From [Enterobacter] lignolyticus SCF1 (GTDB lineage: Bacteria > Pseudomonadota > Gammaproteobacteria > Enterobacterales > Enterobacteriaceae): a stretch of 64,000 nt of DNA. Of the stretch, positions 22,980-32,284 are shown piece after piece. Below the pieces are notes generated by a model. That model was not told where the DNA came from. It made no database searches and saw only the letters and a list, made by a program, of their open reading frames with translations. The stretch lies in the NCBI RefSeq assembly GCF_000164865.1, contig NC_014618.1:1488001-1552000 (forward strand), written 5' to 3'. The position numbers were made by a program, and so were the translations under genes. Numbering within the stretch: the first letter of the stretch is position 1; every line of letters starts with the position of its first letter.

Positions 22980-24806
22980 GTGAACAGTGAACTGATTTGG
23001 GTGCTTTGTCTGCTGGCGGCAGCGGTTATCCTCTTTGCAACCGGCAAAGTGCGCATGGATGCGGTTGCGCTGCTGGTGATTGTCGCGTTTGTCCTGAGCG
23101 GCACGCTGACCCTGAGCGAAGCCTTTTCCGGCTTCAGCGATCCCAACGTTATTCTGATCGCCGCGCTGTTTATCATCGGCGACGGCCTGGTGCGCACCGG
23201 CGTTGCGACCAGCATGGGCACCTGGCTGGTGAAGGTGGCGGGCAACAGCGAAACCAGGATGCTGATCTGTCTGATGCTGACGGTTGCCGGGCTTGGGGCG
23301 TTTATGAGCTCGACCGGGGTCGTGGCAATTTTTATCCCGGTGGTGCTGAGCGTCTGCATGCGCATGAACACCTCGCCATCTCGCCTGATGATGCCGCTGA
23401 GCTTTGCCGGGCTTATCAGCGGCATGATGACCCTCGTCGCGACGCCGCCCAACCTGGTCATCAACAGTGAGCTTATCCGCGAAGGGCTTAACGGTTTTAG
23501 CTTCTTTAGCGTCACCCCGATTGGCCTGGTGGTTCTGCTGCTGGGCATTGTCTATATGCTGATGATGCGTTTTATGCTGCGCGGTGAAGACCCCGGGCAC
23601 AAGCACGATAAGCTGCGCTCCTTTCGCGATTTGATTAAAGAGTACCGTCTGACCGGACGGGCGCGCCGCCTGGCGATTCGCCCCGGGTCACCGATGATCG
23701 GCCAGCGTCTTGACGACCTGAAGCTGCGCGAACGCTACGGCGCTAACGTTATCGGGGTTGAGCGCTGGCGGCGCTTTCGCCGGGTTATCGTCAACGTGAA
23801 CGGGGTTTCTGAGTTCCGCGCTCGCGACGTCCTTTTGATCGACATGTCCGCCGCCGAGGTGGATCTCCGGGAGTTTTGCAGCGAGCAGATGCTTGAGCCG
23901 ATGGTGCTGCGCGGCGAGTATTTTGCCGATCAGGCGCTCGATGTCGGCATGGCGGAGGTGTCGCTTATCCCGGATTCCGAGCTGGTGGGGAAAACCGTGC
24001 GCGAGATGGGATTTCGTACCCGTTTCGGCCTGAACGTCGTCGGCCTTAAGCGCAGCGGCAAAGCGCTGGACGGCGCGGTGGTCGACGAGTCCATTGAGCT
24101 TGGCGATATTCTGCTGGTGGTAGGCAACTGGAAGCTTATTGGCCAGCTCGCCCGGCAGGGGCGGGACTTCGTGGTGCTCAATATGCCGGTTGAGGTGAAC
24201 GAGGCGTCGCCCGCGCACAGCCAGGCGCCGCACGCGATTTTTTGTCTGGTGCTGATGGTCGCACTGATGCTGACCGATGAAATTCCTAACCCTATTGCCG
24301 CGCTGATCGCCTGCCTGCTAATGGGCAAGTTTCGCTGCATCAATGCGGAAAGCGCCTATAAGGCCATTCACTGGCCGAGCATTATTTTGATCGTCGGCAT
24401 GATGCCCTTTGCGCTGGCGCTGCAAAAAACCGGCGGCGTCGATCTGGTGGTGAAAGGGCTGATGGATGTGGGCGGCGGGCAGGGGCCGTACCTGATGCTC
24501 ATCTGCCTGTTTGTCATGTGCGCCACGATCGGGCTTTTTATCTCGAATACCGCGACGGCGGTGCTGATGGCGCCGATTGCGCTGGCGGCGGCGAAGTCGA
24601 TGGGCGTGTCGCCTTACCCGTTCGCCATGATGGTGGCGATGGCGGCATCGGCCGCCTTTATGACGCCGGTATCGTCACCGGTAAACACGCTGGTGCTGGG
24701 GCCGGGTAAATACCGGTTCAGCGATTTCGTTAAAATCGGCGTGCCTTTCACCCTGTTGGTCATGCTGGTGTGCGTGGTGCTCATCCCGCTGTTGTTTCCA
24801 TTTTAA
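22980..24806 (+). CDS. yfbS: YfbS, putative anion transporter with TrkA-C domains
   Basis: A 608-residue inner-membrane transporter of the divalent anion:Na+ symporter (SLC13/ArsB-like) superfamily; the substrate is unknown. Several hydrophobic segments (residues about 1-205) are followed by two cytoplasmic TrkA-C/RCK-C-like domains (about 220-300 and 310-395, e.g. SLIPDSELVGKTVREMGF), then a second membrane half. Substrate-loop motifs SSTGVVAIFIP and SNTATAVLMAP appear once in each half. The start is GTG at 22980 after AAGGAT, giving VNSELIWVLCLL; the longer in-frame start at 22869 runs inside yfbT. Confidence 0.9.
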   Translation: MNSELIWVLCLLAAAVILFATGKVRMDAVALLVIVAFVLSGTLTLSEAFSGFSDPNVILIAALFIIGDGLVRTGVATSMGTWLVKVAGNSETRMLICLMLTVAGLGAFMSSTGVVAIFIPVVLSVCMRMNTSPSRLMMPLSFAGLISGMMTLVATPPNLVINSELIREGLNGFSFFSVTPIGLVVLLLGIVYMLMMRFMLRGEDPGHKHDKLRSFRDLIKEYRLTGRARRLAIRPGSPMIGQRLDDLKLRERYGANVIGVERWRRFRRVIVNVNGVSEFRARDVLLIDMSAAEVDLREFCSEQMLEPMVLRGEYFADQALDVGMAEVSLIPDSELVGKTVREMGFRTRFGLNVVGLKRSGKALDGAVVDESIELGDILLVVGNWKLIGQLARQGRDFVVLNMPVEVNEASPAHSQAPHAIFCLVLMVALMLTDEIPNPIAALIACLLMGKFRCINAESAYKAIHWPSIILIVGMMPFALALQKTGGVDLVVKGLMDVGGGQGPYLMLICLFVMCATIGLFISNTATAVLMAPIALAAAKSMGVSPYPFAMMVAMAASAAFMTPVSSPVNTLVLGPGKYRFSDFVKIGVPFTLLVMLVCVVLIPLLFPF

Positions 24807-24830
24807 CCGCTTCGCCGCCGGGCGAAACCG

Positions 24831-25430
24831 CTACAGCGGCGAATCCTGACTAATTTCGTCCAGAGACAGCTGAAAGCTCGGGACAAACACCTGCATGAAA
24901 TAGTCCATCTCTTCGCTGCGGCGCGACTCGAGGGTTTTCTCCAGCCGCGTTTTGGCTAACAGGAACTCATTATTTCCGGCAGACAGCTCTTCCAGGCACT
25001 TAAGATAAGCGCACAGCGCATCCGCCTGCTTGACCAGAGAACGCTCCTCCTCACTGTAGTGATGTTCATCAATCAGCGGGGCGAAGATATCGCGCAAATC
25101 GTCCGGCACCATCTCCACCAGCTTCTGCTGGGCGATTTTTTCGATGGCTTTGTACTCCTGGGCAATCTGCGAATTGAAGTATTTCACCGGCGTCGGGAGA
25201 TCGCCGGTCAAGACTTCGGAGGCGTCGTGGTACATCGCCAGCAGCGCGATGCGCTCCGGGTTTACCTGCCCGTGAAATTTACGGTTCTTAATCGCCGCCA
25301 GCGCATGGGCGACCATCGCAACCTGCAGGCTGTGTTCAGAGACGTTTTCGGTGCGCACATTGCGCATCAGCGGCCAGCGGTTAATCAGCTTTAAACGGGA
25401 GAGGTGGGCAAAAAAATGGCTCTGACTCAT
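24831..25430 (-). CDS. yfbR: YfbR, HD-domain 5'-deoxynucleotidase
   Basis: YfbR dephosphorylates deoxynucleoside 5'-monophosphates and takes part in thymidylate and dNTP balance. The HD metal-binding residues are H33 (ENVSEHS), H68-D69 (MYHDASE) and the aspartate in VKQADALCAY. The start at 25430 gives MSQSHFFAHLSRLK and 199 residues, as in E. coli; the 220-residue in-frame version is rejected for lack of conservation. It is convergent with yfbS and lies downstream of alaA. Confidence 0.95.
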   Translation of the reverse strand: MSQSHFFAHLSRLKLINRWPLMRNVRTENVSEHSLQVAMVAHALAAIKNRKFHGQVNPERIALLAMYHDASEVLTGDLPTPVKYFNSQIAQEYKAIEKIAQQKLVEMVPDDLRDIFAPLIDEHHYSEEERSLVKQADALCAYLKCLEELSAGNNEFLLAKTRLEKTLESRRSEEMDYFMQVFVPSFQLSLDEISQDSPL

Positions 25431-25524
25431 GGGATACCTTTCGTCTGATACAGCACGGAAGTGTATTGTGCGGGCAGGCGGGCCAGGATGCAAATCGGGC
25501 TGCCGGCGGCAGCCCGATGAGGCG

Positions 25525-26739
25525 TTACTGATGATAACCGCTCAGGAAGCGGCCAAAGCGGCTGATGGACATTTCGAGGTCGTCAATCCGCGGAAGGGTG
25601 ACGATACGCACGTGATCCGGCCACGGCCAGTTAAACGCGGTGCCCTGTACCAGCAGCACTTTTTCCTGCAGCAGGAAGTCGAGCACCATCTTCTGGTCGT
25701 CATGAATATTGAAGCGCTTCGCGTCGATTTTCGGGAACATATAGAGCGCGCCGTTGGGCTTCACGCAGCTCACGCCGGGAATATCGTTAATCAGCTCCCA
25801 TGCGCGGTTACGCTGTTCGTACAGGCGCCCGCCGGGGACGATAAACTCGCTGATGCTCTGGTAGCCGCCGAGCGCGGTCTGGATGGCGTGCTGCGCGGGA
25901 ACGTTCGCGCACAGGCGCATGGAGGCCAGCATTTCCAGCCCTTCAATATAGCCTTTGGCGTGCTTTTTCGGCCCGTTTAATACCATCCAGCCCTGGCGGA
26001 ACCCGGCAACGCGGTAGGTTTTCGACAGGCCGTTGAAGGTGACGGTCAGCAGGTCTGGCGCCAGCGCGGCGATGGAATGGTGCTGCGACTCGTCATAGAG
26101 AATTTTGTCGTAGATTTCGTCGGCGAAAATGATTAGGTTGTGCTGACGCGCAATTTCGACGATCTCCAGCAGCAGCTCTTTGGAGTAGACCGCGCCGGTA
26201 GGGTTGTTCGGGTTAATGATCACAATGCCGCGGGTGCGCGGGGTGATTTTGGCGCGAATATCGTCGAGATCCGGGAACCAGTCAGAGGATTCGTCGCAAA
26301 GATAATGTACGGCTTTACCACTGGAAAGCGACACCGCAGCGGTCCACAGCGGGTAGTCCGGCGCCGGCACCAGCATCTCATCGCCGCTGTTCAGCAGCGC
26401 CTGCATCGCCTGCACGATGAGCTCAGACACGCCGTTGCCGATATAGATATCTTCGACCGTCACATCGCGCATATCGCGAGCCTGATAATGCTGCATGATG
26501 GCTTTACGCGCGGTATAGAGGCCTTTTGAATCGCAATAGCCCTGGGCGGTCGGCAGATTGCGGATCACATCAACGAGGATTTCATCCGGGGCGTCAAAGC
26601 CGAAAGGCGCCGGGTTGCCAATGTTGAGCTTGAGTACCTTATTGCCTTCTTCTTCAAGACGTTTAGCTTCTTTAAGTACCGGGCCACGGATGTCATAACA
26701 GACATTATCTAATTTGCTGGATTTTTCGATGGGGGACAT
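25525..26739 (-). CDS. alaA: AlaA, glutamate-pyruvate aminotransferase
   Basis: AlaA is the main alanine-synthesising transaminase, moving the amino group of glutamate to pyruvate. It is a PLP fold-type I enzyme of 404 residues; the PLP lysine lies in NGLSKTYRVAGFRQGW (near residue 240). Conserved NPNNPTGAVYS binds substrate, and FADEIYDKILYD contains the pyridine-contacting aspartate. The ATG at 26739 gives MSPIEKSSKLDNVCYD, the known N-terminus; the in-frame start at 26769 is rejected. yfbR follows 94 bases on. Confidence 0.96.
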   Translation of the reverse strand: MSPIEKSSKLDNVCYDIRGPVLKEAKRLEEEGNKVLKLNIGNPAPFGFDAPDEILVDVIRNLPTAQGYCDSKGLYTARKAIMQHYQARDMRDVTVEDIYIGNGVSELIVQAMQALLNSGDEMLVPAPDYPLWTAAVSLSSGKAVHYLCDESSDWFPDLDDIRAKITPRTRGIVIINPNNPTGAVYSKELLLEIVEIARQHNLIIFADEIYDKILYDESQHHSIAALAPDLLTVTFNGLSKTYRVAGFRQGWMVLNGPKKHAKGYIEGLEMLASMRLCANVPAQHAIQTALGGYQSISEFIVPGGRLYEQRNRAWELINDIPGVSCVKPNGALYMFPKIDAKRFNIHDDQKMVLDFLLQEKVLLVQGTAFNWPWPDHVRIVTLPRIDDLEMSISRFGRFLSGYHQ

Positions 26740-27676
26740 GAATCTCGACCTTTTAGCTGTTGTTGCCACTCCCTGCCGTGGAAGTCAGCACGGAACAATG
26801 TACTCCCCATCCCGGGTATTTTGAAGCCTCTACAGTAGAAGATTTTGTAGAATGCCCGTCAGTGACATGATCTGTTAGACTGCTAATTCGTCCGCTTGAT
26901 TTGCGATTGCCCTGCGGTTAAGCGGAACATTAGTTATAAATGTCATTAAATGAGCGATTGTGCCGATTTTTATACTGGTCAAAACGGCGCGATGAGCGAT
27001 GAGACAGACGATGCTGATGGGCCGGGGGGAGACGACAGGGCATTAGGCGATTATACGCGTTAGCGTATTAGGAATAATACTATTTGACTGTGAATGCATT
27101 GTTAAGGTTTGTTAATGAAAGAATATTTAAACAATTAATATTTTTTCATTAATTGCAAAGTTGTCTTTTTAAATTGTTAATTATTTAAAGAACTCTGATT
27201 TTACAGAGAAAAAGAGTGTAAGATTATACTCATCTAACACTTATAAATATAATGGTTTTAGGTTAGGATACAGGAGTTGCTGGATGACGATACTCATCAG
27301 ATACTGATGTTTTCGTTGTTCAAATACTATATAACTTTATGTTATTGCTTGTGTTTTTGTTTTCTGGAAATTACTTGCAAAATCTACCTTTAATGTGAAT
27401 GTTCTCAAAGCAGCACGTGGTTTGTGATTGTTTTTTTTGAATAACCTCACATAAAAGAGTTGAAAATAATAAATTGCAGGTCGACGGAAGCAGAAATATA
27501 GCTAAGGGATCTGTTCGTTACGAACAGCAGGCAAATTTAATGCAATAACGCTCTTTCAGGCCATCGTCCGGCTTACCGGGCTGGAGGATATGATTCAAAG
27601 GGAATTGCCTGATTATTTAGAGCACAGCATCAACCAGGCACAGGGCGGCAACAGCAGCCTGATAAGTGAAAAAATT
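26740..27676. other. Long alaA-lrhA divergent intergenic region, AT-rich
   Basis: The gap of 937 bases has no convincing gene. It should hold the alaA promoter (minus strand) and the lrhA promoter with its long leader. From about 27060 to 27520 it is strikingly AT-rich, with A/T runs. A small ATACGC/GCGTAT hairpin sits near 27053-27068. E. coli lrhA also has a long untranslated leader. A GGAGG followed by in-frame ATG at 27590 may extend lrhA (see findings). Confidence 0.6.
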
Positions 27677-28618
27677 ATGATAAATGCAAATCGTCCGATA
27701 CTGAATCTCGACCTCGATCTGCTGAGAACGTTTGTCGCGGTCGCCGATCTTAATACCTTTGCTGCGGCGGCTACCGCCGTTTGTCGTACCCAATCGGCGG
27801 TGAGTCAGCAGATGCAGCGTCTGGAGCAATTAGTGGGAAAGGAGCTGTTTGCCCGGCATGGCCGTAACAAATTGCTCACTGAGCATGGTATACAGCTGCT
27901 GGGCTATGCCAGAAAGATCCTGCGTTTTAATGATGAAGCATGCACATCGTTAATGTTTAGTTCCCTGCAGGGGATGTTGACTATCGGTTCTTCTGATGAG
28001 TCTGCCGACACCATTTTACCGTTTTTACTTAACCGCATTAGCTCGGTTTACCCCAAGCTCGCGCTTGATGTGCGGGTGAAGCGCCATGTGGAGATGGCGG
28101 AAATGCTGCAGGCGAACGAGGTTGATCTCGTCCTCACCACGCACCGGCTGGAAAATTTTAATGCGATACCGCTGCGGACATCGCCGACGCTGTGGTACTG
28201 CGCGGCAGATTATCTGCTGCCGCCAGGCGAAGCCGTGCCGCTGGTGCTGCTCGATGACCCGAGCCCGTTTCGCGATATGATCATTGAGACGCTGAATGCC
28301 GCGCGTATTCCGTGGCGGCTGGCCTATGTCGCGTCCACGCTGTCTGCCGTCCGCGCGGCGGTGAAGGCGGGGCTTGGGATAACCGCGCGGCCGGTTGAAA
28401 TGATGAGCCCGGATCTGCGCGTTTTAGGTAAAGTGGACGGCCTGCCGGTGATGCCGGATACCGAATATTTGCTGAGCTGCAATGCGCAAAATCCCAGCGA
28501 GCTGGTGCAGGCCATTTTCCAGTCGATGGAAAATTACAACAATCCCTGGTACCAGTACCGCGCCTATACCTCCGAAGGGGGAGACGGTTCAGCGATCGCC
28601 GAACGGGATTTTGAGTGA
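27677..28618 (+). CDS. lrhA: LrhA, LysR-type regulator of motility and virulence
   Basis: LrhA (HexA/PecT family) represses flhDC, and hence flagella and chemotaxis, and affects fimbriae and RpoS. The conventional start at 27677 gives 313 residues beginning MINANRPILNLDLDLLRTFV. The winged helix-turn-helix covers about residues 10-70 (FAAAATAVCRTQSAVSQQMQ). The effector domain spans about 95-290. The 3' third is less conserved than E. coli. An in-frame ATG at 27590 with a much better GGAGG ribosome site would add 29 residues. It lies directly upstream of nuo, same strand. Confidence 0.94.
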   Translation: MINANRPILNLDLDLLRTFVAVADLNTFAAAATAVCRTQSAVSQQMQRLEQLVGKELFARHGRNKLLTEHGIQLLGYARKILRFNDEACTSLMFSSLQGMLTIGSSDESADTILPFLLNRISSVYPKLALDVRVKRHVEMAEMLQANEVDLVLTTHRLENFNAIPLRTSPTLWYCAADYLLPPGEAVPLVLLDDPSPFRDMIIETLNAARIPWRLAYVASTLSAVRAAVKAGLGITARPVEMMSPDLRVLGKVDGLPVMPDTEYLLSCNAQNPSELVQAIFQSMENYNNPWYQYRAYTSEGGDGSAIAERDFE

Positions 28619-28662
28619 CCGTTCACAGGGTTATCTGGTAACAAAATGTAAATGTAAAAAAA

Positions 28663-28702
28663 GGCCACCGGAGCGCAAATTTCATCCAGTGGCTATTTTT
28701 TT
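28663..28702 (+). terminator. Probable lrhA terminator
   Basis: GGCCACCGG (28663-28671) pairs imperfectly with CCAGTGGCT (28686-28694), followed by ATTTTTTT. The loop is 14 bases. Confidence 0.65.
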
Positions 28703-29254
28703 GTATAAATAATCATCTTCTCTTTTCGCTGGTGAAAATTACCTTTTATTTTTCATCTTCTTGGGTGTTATTTCGCCCGTGTTTTCCCGCTTTCCCTCCC
28801 GGCGCCGCCGCGTCCTGCTAATGTTAAAAAAACGGCTGTATTGTTGCTGTTTTCATGTGCCAATTAACAGAAGCGTGTCTCAGATCAAGAAAATACTCCT
28901 CATTAGGGGGAGGAATCGTGCGCAAATCCTGTCAAAATAGACGGGTAATCCTTGCTTGCGCCTCAGACGGACACGATTCAACAACGGTAAAAACCTGATG
29001 CTGCGATCGGCATAATCGAAGCAAAGGGCATTTAATGTTAATGACACGTGGTCGATGTAAACTAATGTGAGGAAACTTTTGTTAAAGTTGACAAAAGGTT
29101 ATAGAAAGGAGTAAAAAACCGCATCATTTAGATGTTTAAGCCTGATAAAGGCACATTTTTTGTGGTTTTTTGTTCCTCCCCATGAATCATGTGGCGTGCA
29201 TCTGTCAGCAAGAGCAGAGGTCTAAACGCTACTTATTTTGGTAAAGCTTTGCGT
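28703..29254 (+). other. nuo operon upstream regulatory region
   Basis: This stretch of about 550 bases between the lrhA terminator and nuoA holds no gene. It is expected to carry the nuo promoters, which in E. coli respond to ArcA, NarL, Fis and IHF. A TTGACA at 29088-29093 with GTAAAA 17 bases later is the best -35/-10 candidate I can see, leaving a leader of about 130 bases. No regulator site is called with confidence. Confidence 0.45.
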
Positions 29255-29695
29255 ATGTCAACATCCACTGAAGTCATCGCCCATCACTGGGCATTCGCTA
29301 TATTTCTCATTGTTGCCATTGGCCTCTGCTGTTTCATGCTGGTTGGCGGTTGGTTCCTTGGCGGTCGCGCGCGCGCGCGTAGCAAAAACACCCCGTTTGA
29401 GTCCGGTATCGACTCGGTAGGGTCGGCCCGCTTACGCCTTTCTGCGAAGTTCTATTTAGTCGCCATGTTCTTCGTCATCTTCGACGTGGAAGCCCTTTAT
29501 CTCTACGCATGGTCAACCTCTATCCGCGAGAGCGGCTGGGTTGGCTTTGTGGAAGCCGCAATTTTCATTTTAGTGTTACTGGCGGGACTGGTTTATCTCG
29601 TTCGCATCGGCGCACTGGACTGGACGCCTGCGCGTTCTCAACGCAAGCTGGCGAACCCGGAAAACGACAGTATTACTAATCGTCATACGCAGTAA
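29255..29695 (+). CDS. nuoA: NuoA, NADH:quinone oxidoreductase membrane subunit A
   Basis: NuoA is a three-helix membrane subunit at the junction between the peripheral and membrane arms of complex I. Its 146 residues start MSTSTEVIAHHWAF at 29255. Conserved FESGIDSVGSARLRLSAKFYL and FDVEALYLYAW surround the quinone-site loop. The ribosome site is poor (GGTAAAG). The in-frame start at 29189 is not conserved; a TTG two codons upstream is possible. It is the first gene of the 13-gene nuo operon. Confidence 0.95.
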   Translation: MSTSTEVIAHHWAFAIFLIVAIGLCCFMLVGGWFLGGRARARSKNTPFESGIDSVGSARLRLSAKFYLVAMFFVIFDVEALYLYAWSTSIRESGWVGFVEAAIFILVLLAGLVYLVRIGALDWTPARSQRKLANPENDSITNRHTQ

Positions 29696-29710
29696 AAGCG
29701 AGGCAATAAG

Positions 29711-30385
29711 ATGGATTATACGCTCACCCGCATAGATCCTAACGGTGAGAACGACCGTTACCCCCTGCAAAAACAGGAGATCGTAACCGACCCCCTGGAG
29801 CAGGAGGTGAACAAAAGCGTGTACATGGGCAAACTTGAACACGCTTTGCACGACATGGTGAACTGGGGCCGTAAGAACTCAATCTGGCCTTACAACTTCG
29901 GTCTCTCCTGCTGCTACGTGGAAATGGTGACGTCATTCACTGCGGTGCATGACGTTGCGCGTTTTGGCGCGGAAGTACTGCGTGCGTCCCCGCGTCAGGC
30001 TGACCTGATGGTGGTTGCCGGTACCTGCTTTACCAAAATGGCGCCGGTTATTCAGCGTTTGTACGATCAGATGCTGGAGCCGAAATGGGTCATTTCCATG
30101 GGCGCCTGTGCAAACTCCGGCGGCATGTACGACATTTATTCCGTTGTGCAGGGCGTCGATAAGTTTATCCCGGTCGACGTTTACATTCCCGGTTGCCCGC
30201 CGCGTCCGGAGGCCTACATGCAGGCGCTGATGCTGCTGCAGGAGTCTATCGGCAAAGAGCGTCGCCCGCTTTCCTGGGTGGTTGGCGATCAGGGCGTGTA
30301 TCGCGCCAATATGCAATCGGAACGCGAGCGTAAACGCGGCGAACGTATTGCGGTGACGAATCTGCGGACACCTGACGAGATTTAA
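29711..30385 (+). CDS. nuoB: NuoB, complex I subunit holding cluster N2
   Basis: NuoB carries the terminal [4Fe-4S] cluster N2 that passes electrons to quinone. The tandem cysteines in NFGLSCCYVEM, the one in VAGTCFTKMAP, and PGCPPRPE provide the four ligands. Its 224 residues exceed the 220 I recall for E. coli; the extra residues fall in MGKLEHALHDMVNW near residue 40, a surface helix. Spacing from nuoA is 15 bases. Confidence 0.97.
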   Translation: MDYTLTRIDPNGENDRYPLQKQEIVTDPLEQEVNKSVYMGKLEHALHDMVNWGRKNSIWPYNFGLSCCYVEMVTSFTAVHDVARFGAEVLRASPRQADLMVVAGTCFTKMAPVIQRLYDQMLEPKWVISMGACANSGGMYDIYSVVQGVDKFIPVDVYIPGCPPRPEAYMQALMLLQESIGKERRPLSWVVGDQGVYRANMQSERERKRGERIAVTNLRTPDEI

Positions 30386-30473
30386 TTTGCGCCTGCGGGC
30401 AGTGGACTGAGCCTTCGTATATCAAAATCAATAGCGCGGAGCCACGCCCGGCAGTCACCACGGACCTTTTGCA

Positions 30474-32282
30474 ATGGTGAACAATATGACCGATTTAACC
30501 GCGCATGACGCCCTGCCAGTATGGCAAACCCGTGATCATCTTGACGATCCGGTGATTGGCGAACTGCGCAACCGTTTTGGGCCGGATGCCTTTACCGTTC
30601 AGCCGACCCGTACGGGGGTACCCGTTGTTTGGGTTAAGCGCGAACAGTTACTGGAAGTTGGCGATTTCCTGAAGAAACTGCCGAAACCTTACGTCATGCT
30701 GTTTGATTTACACGGCATGGACGAGCGTCTGCGCACACACCGTGACGGGTTACCCGCCGCGGATTTTTCCGTTTTCTACCACCTGATCTCAATAGACCGC
30801 AATCGCGATATCATGCTCAAGGTGGCATTGTCTGAAAACGACCTGAACGTGCCGACGTTTACCAAACTTTTCCCGAACGCCAACTGGTATGAGCGTGAGA
30901 CCTGGGAGATGTTTGGCATCACCTTTAACGGCCACCCGAATCTGACGCGCATCATGATGCCGAAGACCTGGGAAGGCCATCCGCTGCGTAAAGACTACCC
31001 GGCGCGCGCCACCGAATTCGATCCGTTTGAGCTGACCAAAGCCAAGCAGGATCTCGAAATGGAAGCGCTGACCTTCAAGCCGGAAGAGTGGGGCATGAAG
31101 CGCGGCACCGAAAACGAGGACTTTATGTTCCTCAACCTCGGGCCGAACCACCCGTCCGCGCACGGCGCATTCCGCATTATTCTCCAGCTCGACGGCGAAG
31201 AGATTGTCGACTGCGTACCGGATATCGGCTACCACCACCGTGGCGCTGAGAAGATGGGCGAGCGTCAGTCCTGGCACAGCTACATTCCGTATACCGACCG
31301 TATCGAATACCTCGGCGGCTGCGTGAACGAAATGCCGTACGTGCTGGCCGTTGAGAAACTGGCCGGGATCACCGTTCCGGATCGCGTTAACGTGATTCGC
31401 GTGATGCTTTCCGAACTGTTCCGCATCAACAGCCACCTGCTGTATATCTCGACGTTCATCCAGGACGTCGGCGCGATGACCCCGGTTTTCTTCGCCTTTA
31501 CCGATCGTCAGAAAATCTACGATCTGGTGGAAGCGATCACCGGCTTCCGTATGCACCCGGCCTGGTTCCGTATCGGCGGCGTGGCGCACGATCTGCCGCG
31601 CGGATGGGATCGCCTGCTGCGTGAATTCCTTGAGTGGATGCCGAAGCGTCTGGATTCCTACGAGAAAGCCGCGCTGCGCAACACGATTCTGAAAGGCCGC
31701 TCCGTGGGCGTCGCCGCCTATACCGCAAAAGAAGCGCTGGAATGGGGTACCACCGGCGCGGGCCTGCGCGCTACCGGTATCGGTTTTGACGTGCGTAAAT
31801 GGCGTCCTTACTCTGGCTATGAAAACTTCGACTTCGAAATCCCGACCGGCGGCGGCGTGTCCGACTGCTATACCCGCGTGATGCTGAAAGTGGAAGAACT
31901 GCGCCAGAGCCTGCGTATCCTTCAGCAGTGCCTTGACAACATGCCGGAAGGCCCGTTCAAAGCGGATCACCCGCTGACCACGCCGCCGCCGAAAGAGCGC
32001 ACGCTGCAGCATATCGAAACTCTGATCACCCACTTCCTGCAGGTTTCCTGGGGCCCGGTCATGCCGGCCAACGAATCCTTCCAGATGGTTGAGGCGACCA
32101 AGGGTATTAACAGTTACTACCTGACCAGCGACGGCAGCACCATGAGCTACCGTACCCGTATTCGCACCCCGAGCTATGCGCACCTGCAGCAGATCCCGGC
32201 GGCGATTCGCGGTAGCCTGGTATCCGACCTGATCGTATATCTGGGTAGTATCGATTTTGTTATGTCAGATGTGGACCGCTAA
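30474..32282 (+). CDS. nuoC: NuoCD, fused complex I subunits C and D
   Basis: In enterobacteria NuoC (30-kDa type, about residues 1-190) and NuoD (49-kDa type, about 210-602) are one polypeptide of the hydrophilic arm; NuoD forms much of the quinone pocket. Markers are KDYPARATEFDPF at the end of the C part, LNLGPNHPSAHGAFR, PDIGYHHRGAEKMGE, and the C-terminal IVYLGSIDFVMSDVDR. Length 602 is close to E. coli. The start MVNNMTDLTAHD at 30474 follows a weak ribosome site; an in-frame ATG four codons on is possible. nuoE follows after two bases. Confidence 0.97.
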   Translation: MVNNMTDLTAHDALPVWQTRDHLDDPVIGELRNRFGPDAFTVQPTRTGVPVVWVKREQLLEVGDFLKKLPKPYVMLFDLHGMDERLRTHRDGLPAADFSVFYHLISIDRNRDIMLKVALSENDLNVPTFTKLFPNANWYERETWEMFGITFNGHPNLTRIMMPKTWEGHPLRKDYPARATEFDPFELTKAKQDLEMEALTFKPEEWGMKRGTENEDFMFLNLGPNHPSAHGAFRIILQLDGEEIVDCVPDIGYHHRGAEKMGERQSWHSYIPYTDRIEYLGGCVNEMPYVLAVEKLAGITVPDRVNVIRVMLSELFRINSHLLYISTFIQDVGAMTPVFFAFTDRQKIYDLVEAITGFRMHPAWFRIGGVAHDLPRGWDRLLREFLEWMPKRLDSYEKAALRNTILKGRSVGVAAYTAKEALEWGTTGAGLRATGIGFDVRKWRPYSGYENFDFEIPTGGGVSDCYTRVMLKVEELRQSLRILQQCLDNMPEGPFKADHPLTTPPPKERTLQHIETLITHFLQVSWGPVMPANESFQMVEATKGINSYYLTSDGSTMSYRTRIRTPSYAHLQQIPAAIRGSLVSDLIVYLGSIDFVMSDVDR

Positions 32283-32284
32283 TT

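Noticed and set aside
30789..32183. Long open frame antisense to nuoCD (464 codons)
   Set aside because: It mirrors the third-codon-position bias of nuoCD; the protein lacks any conserved motif.
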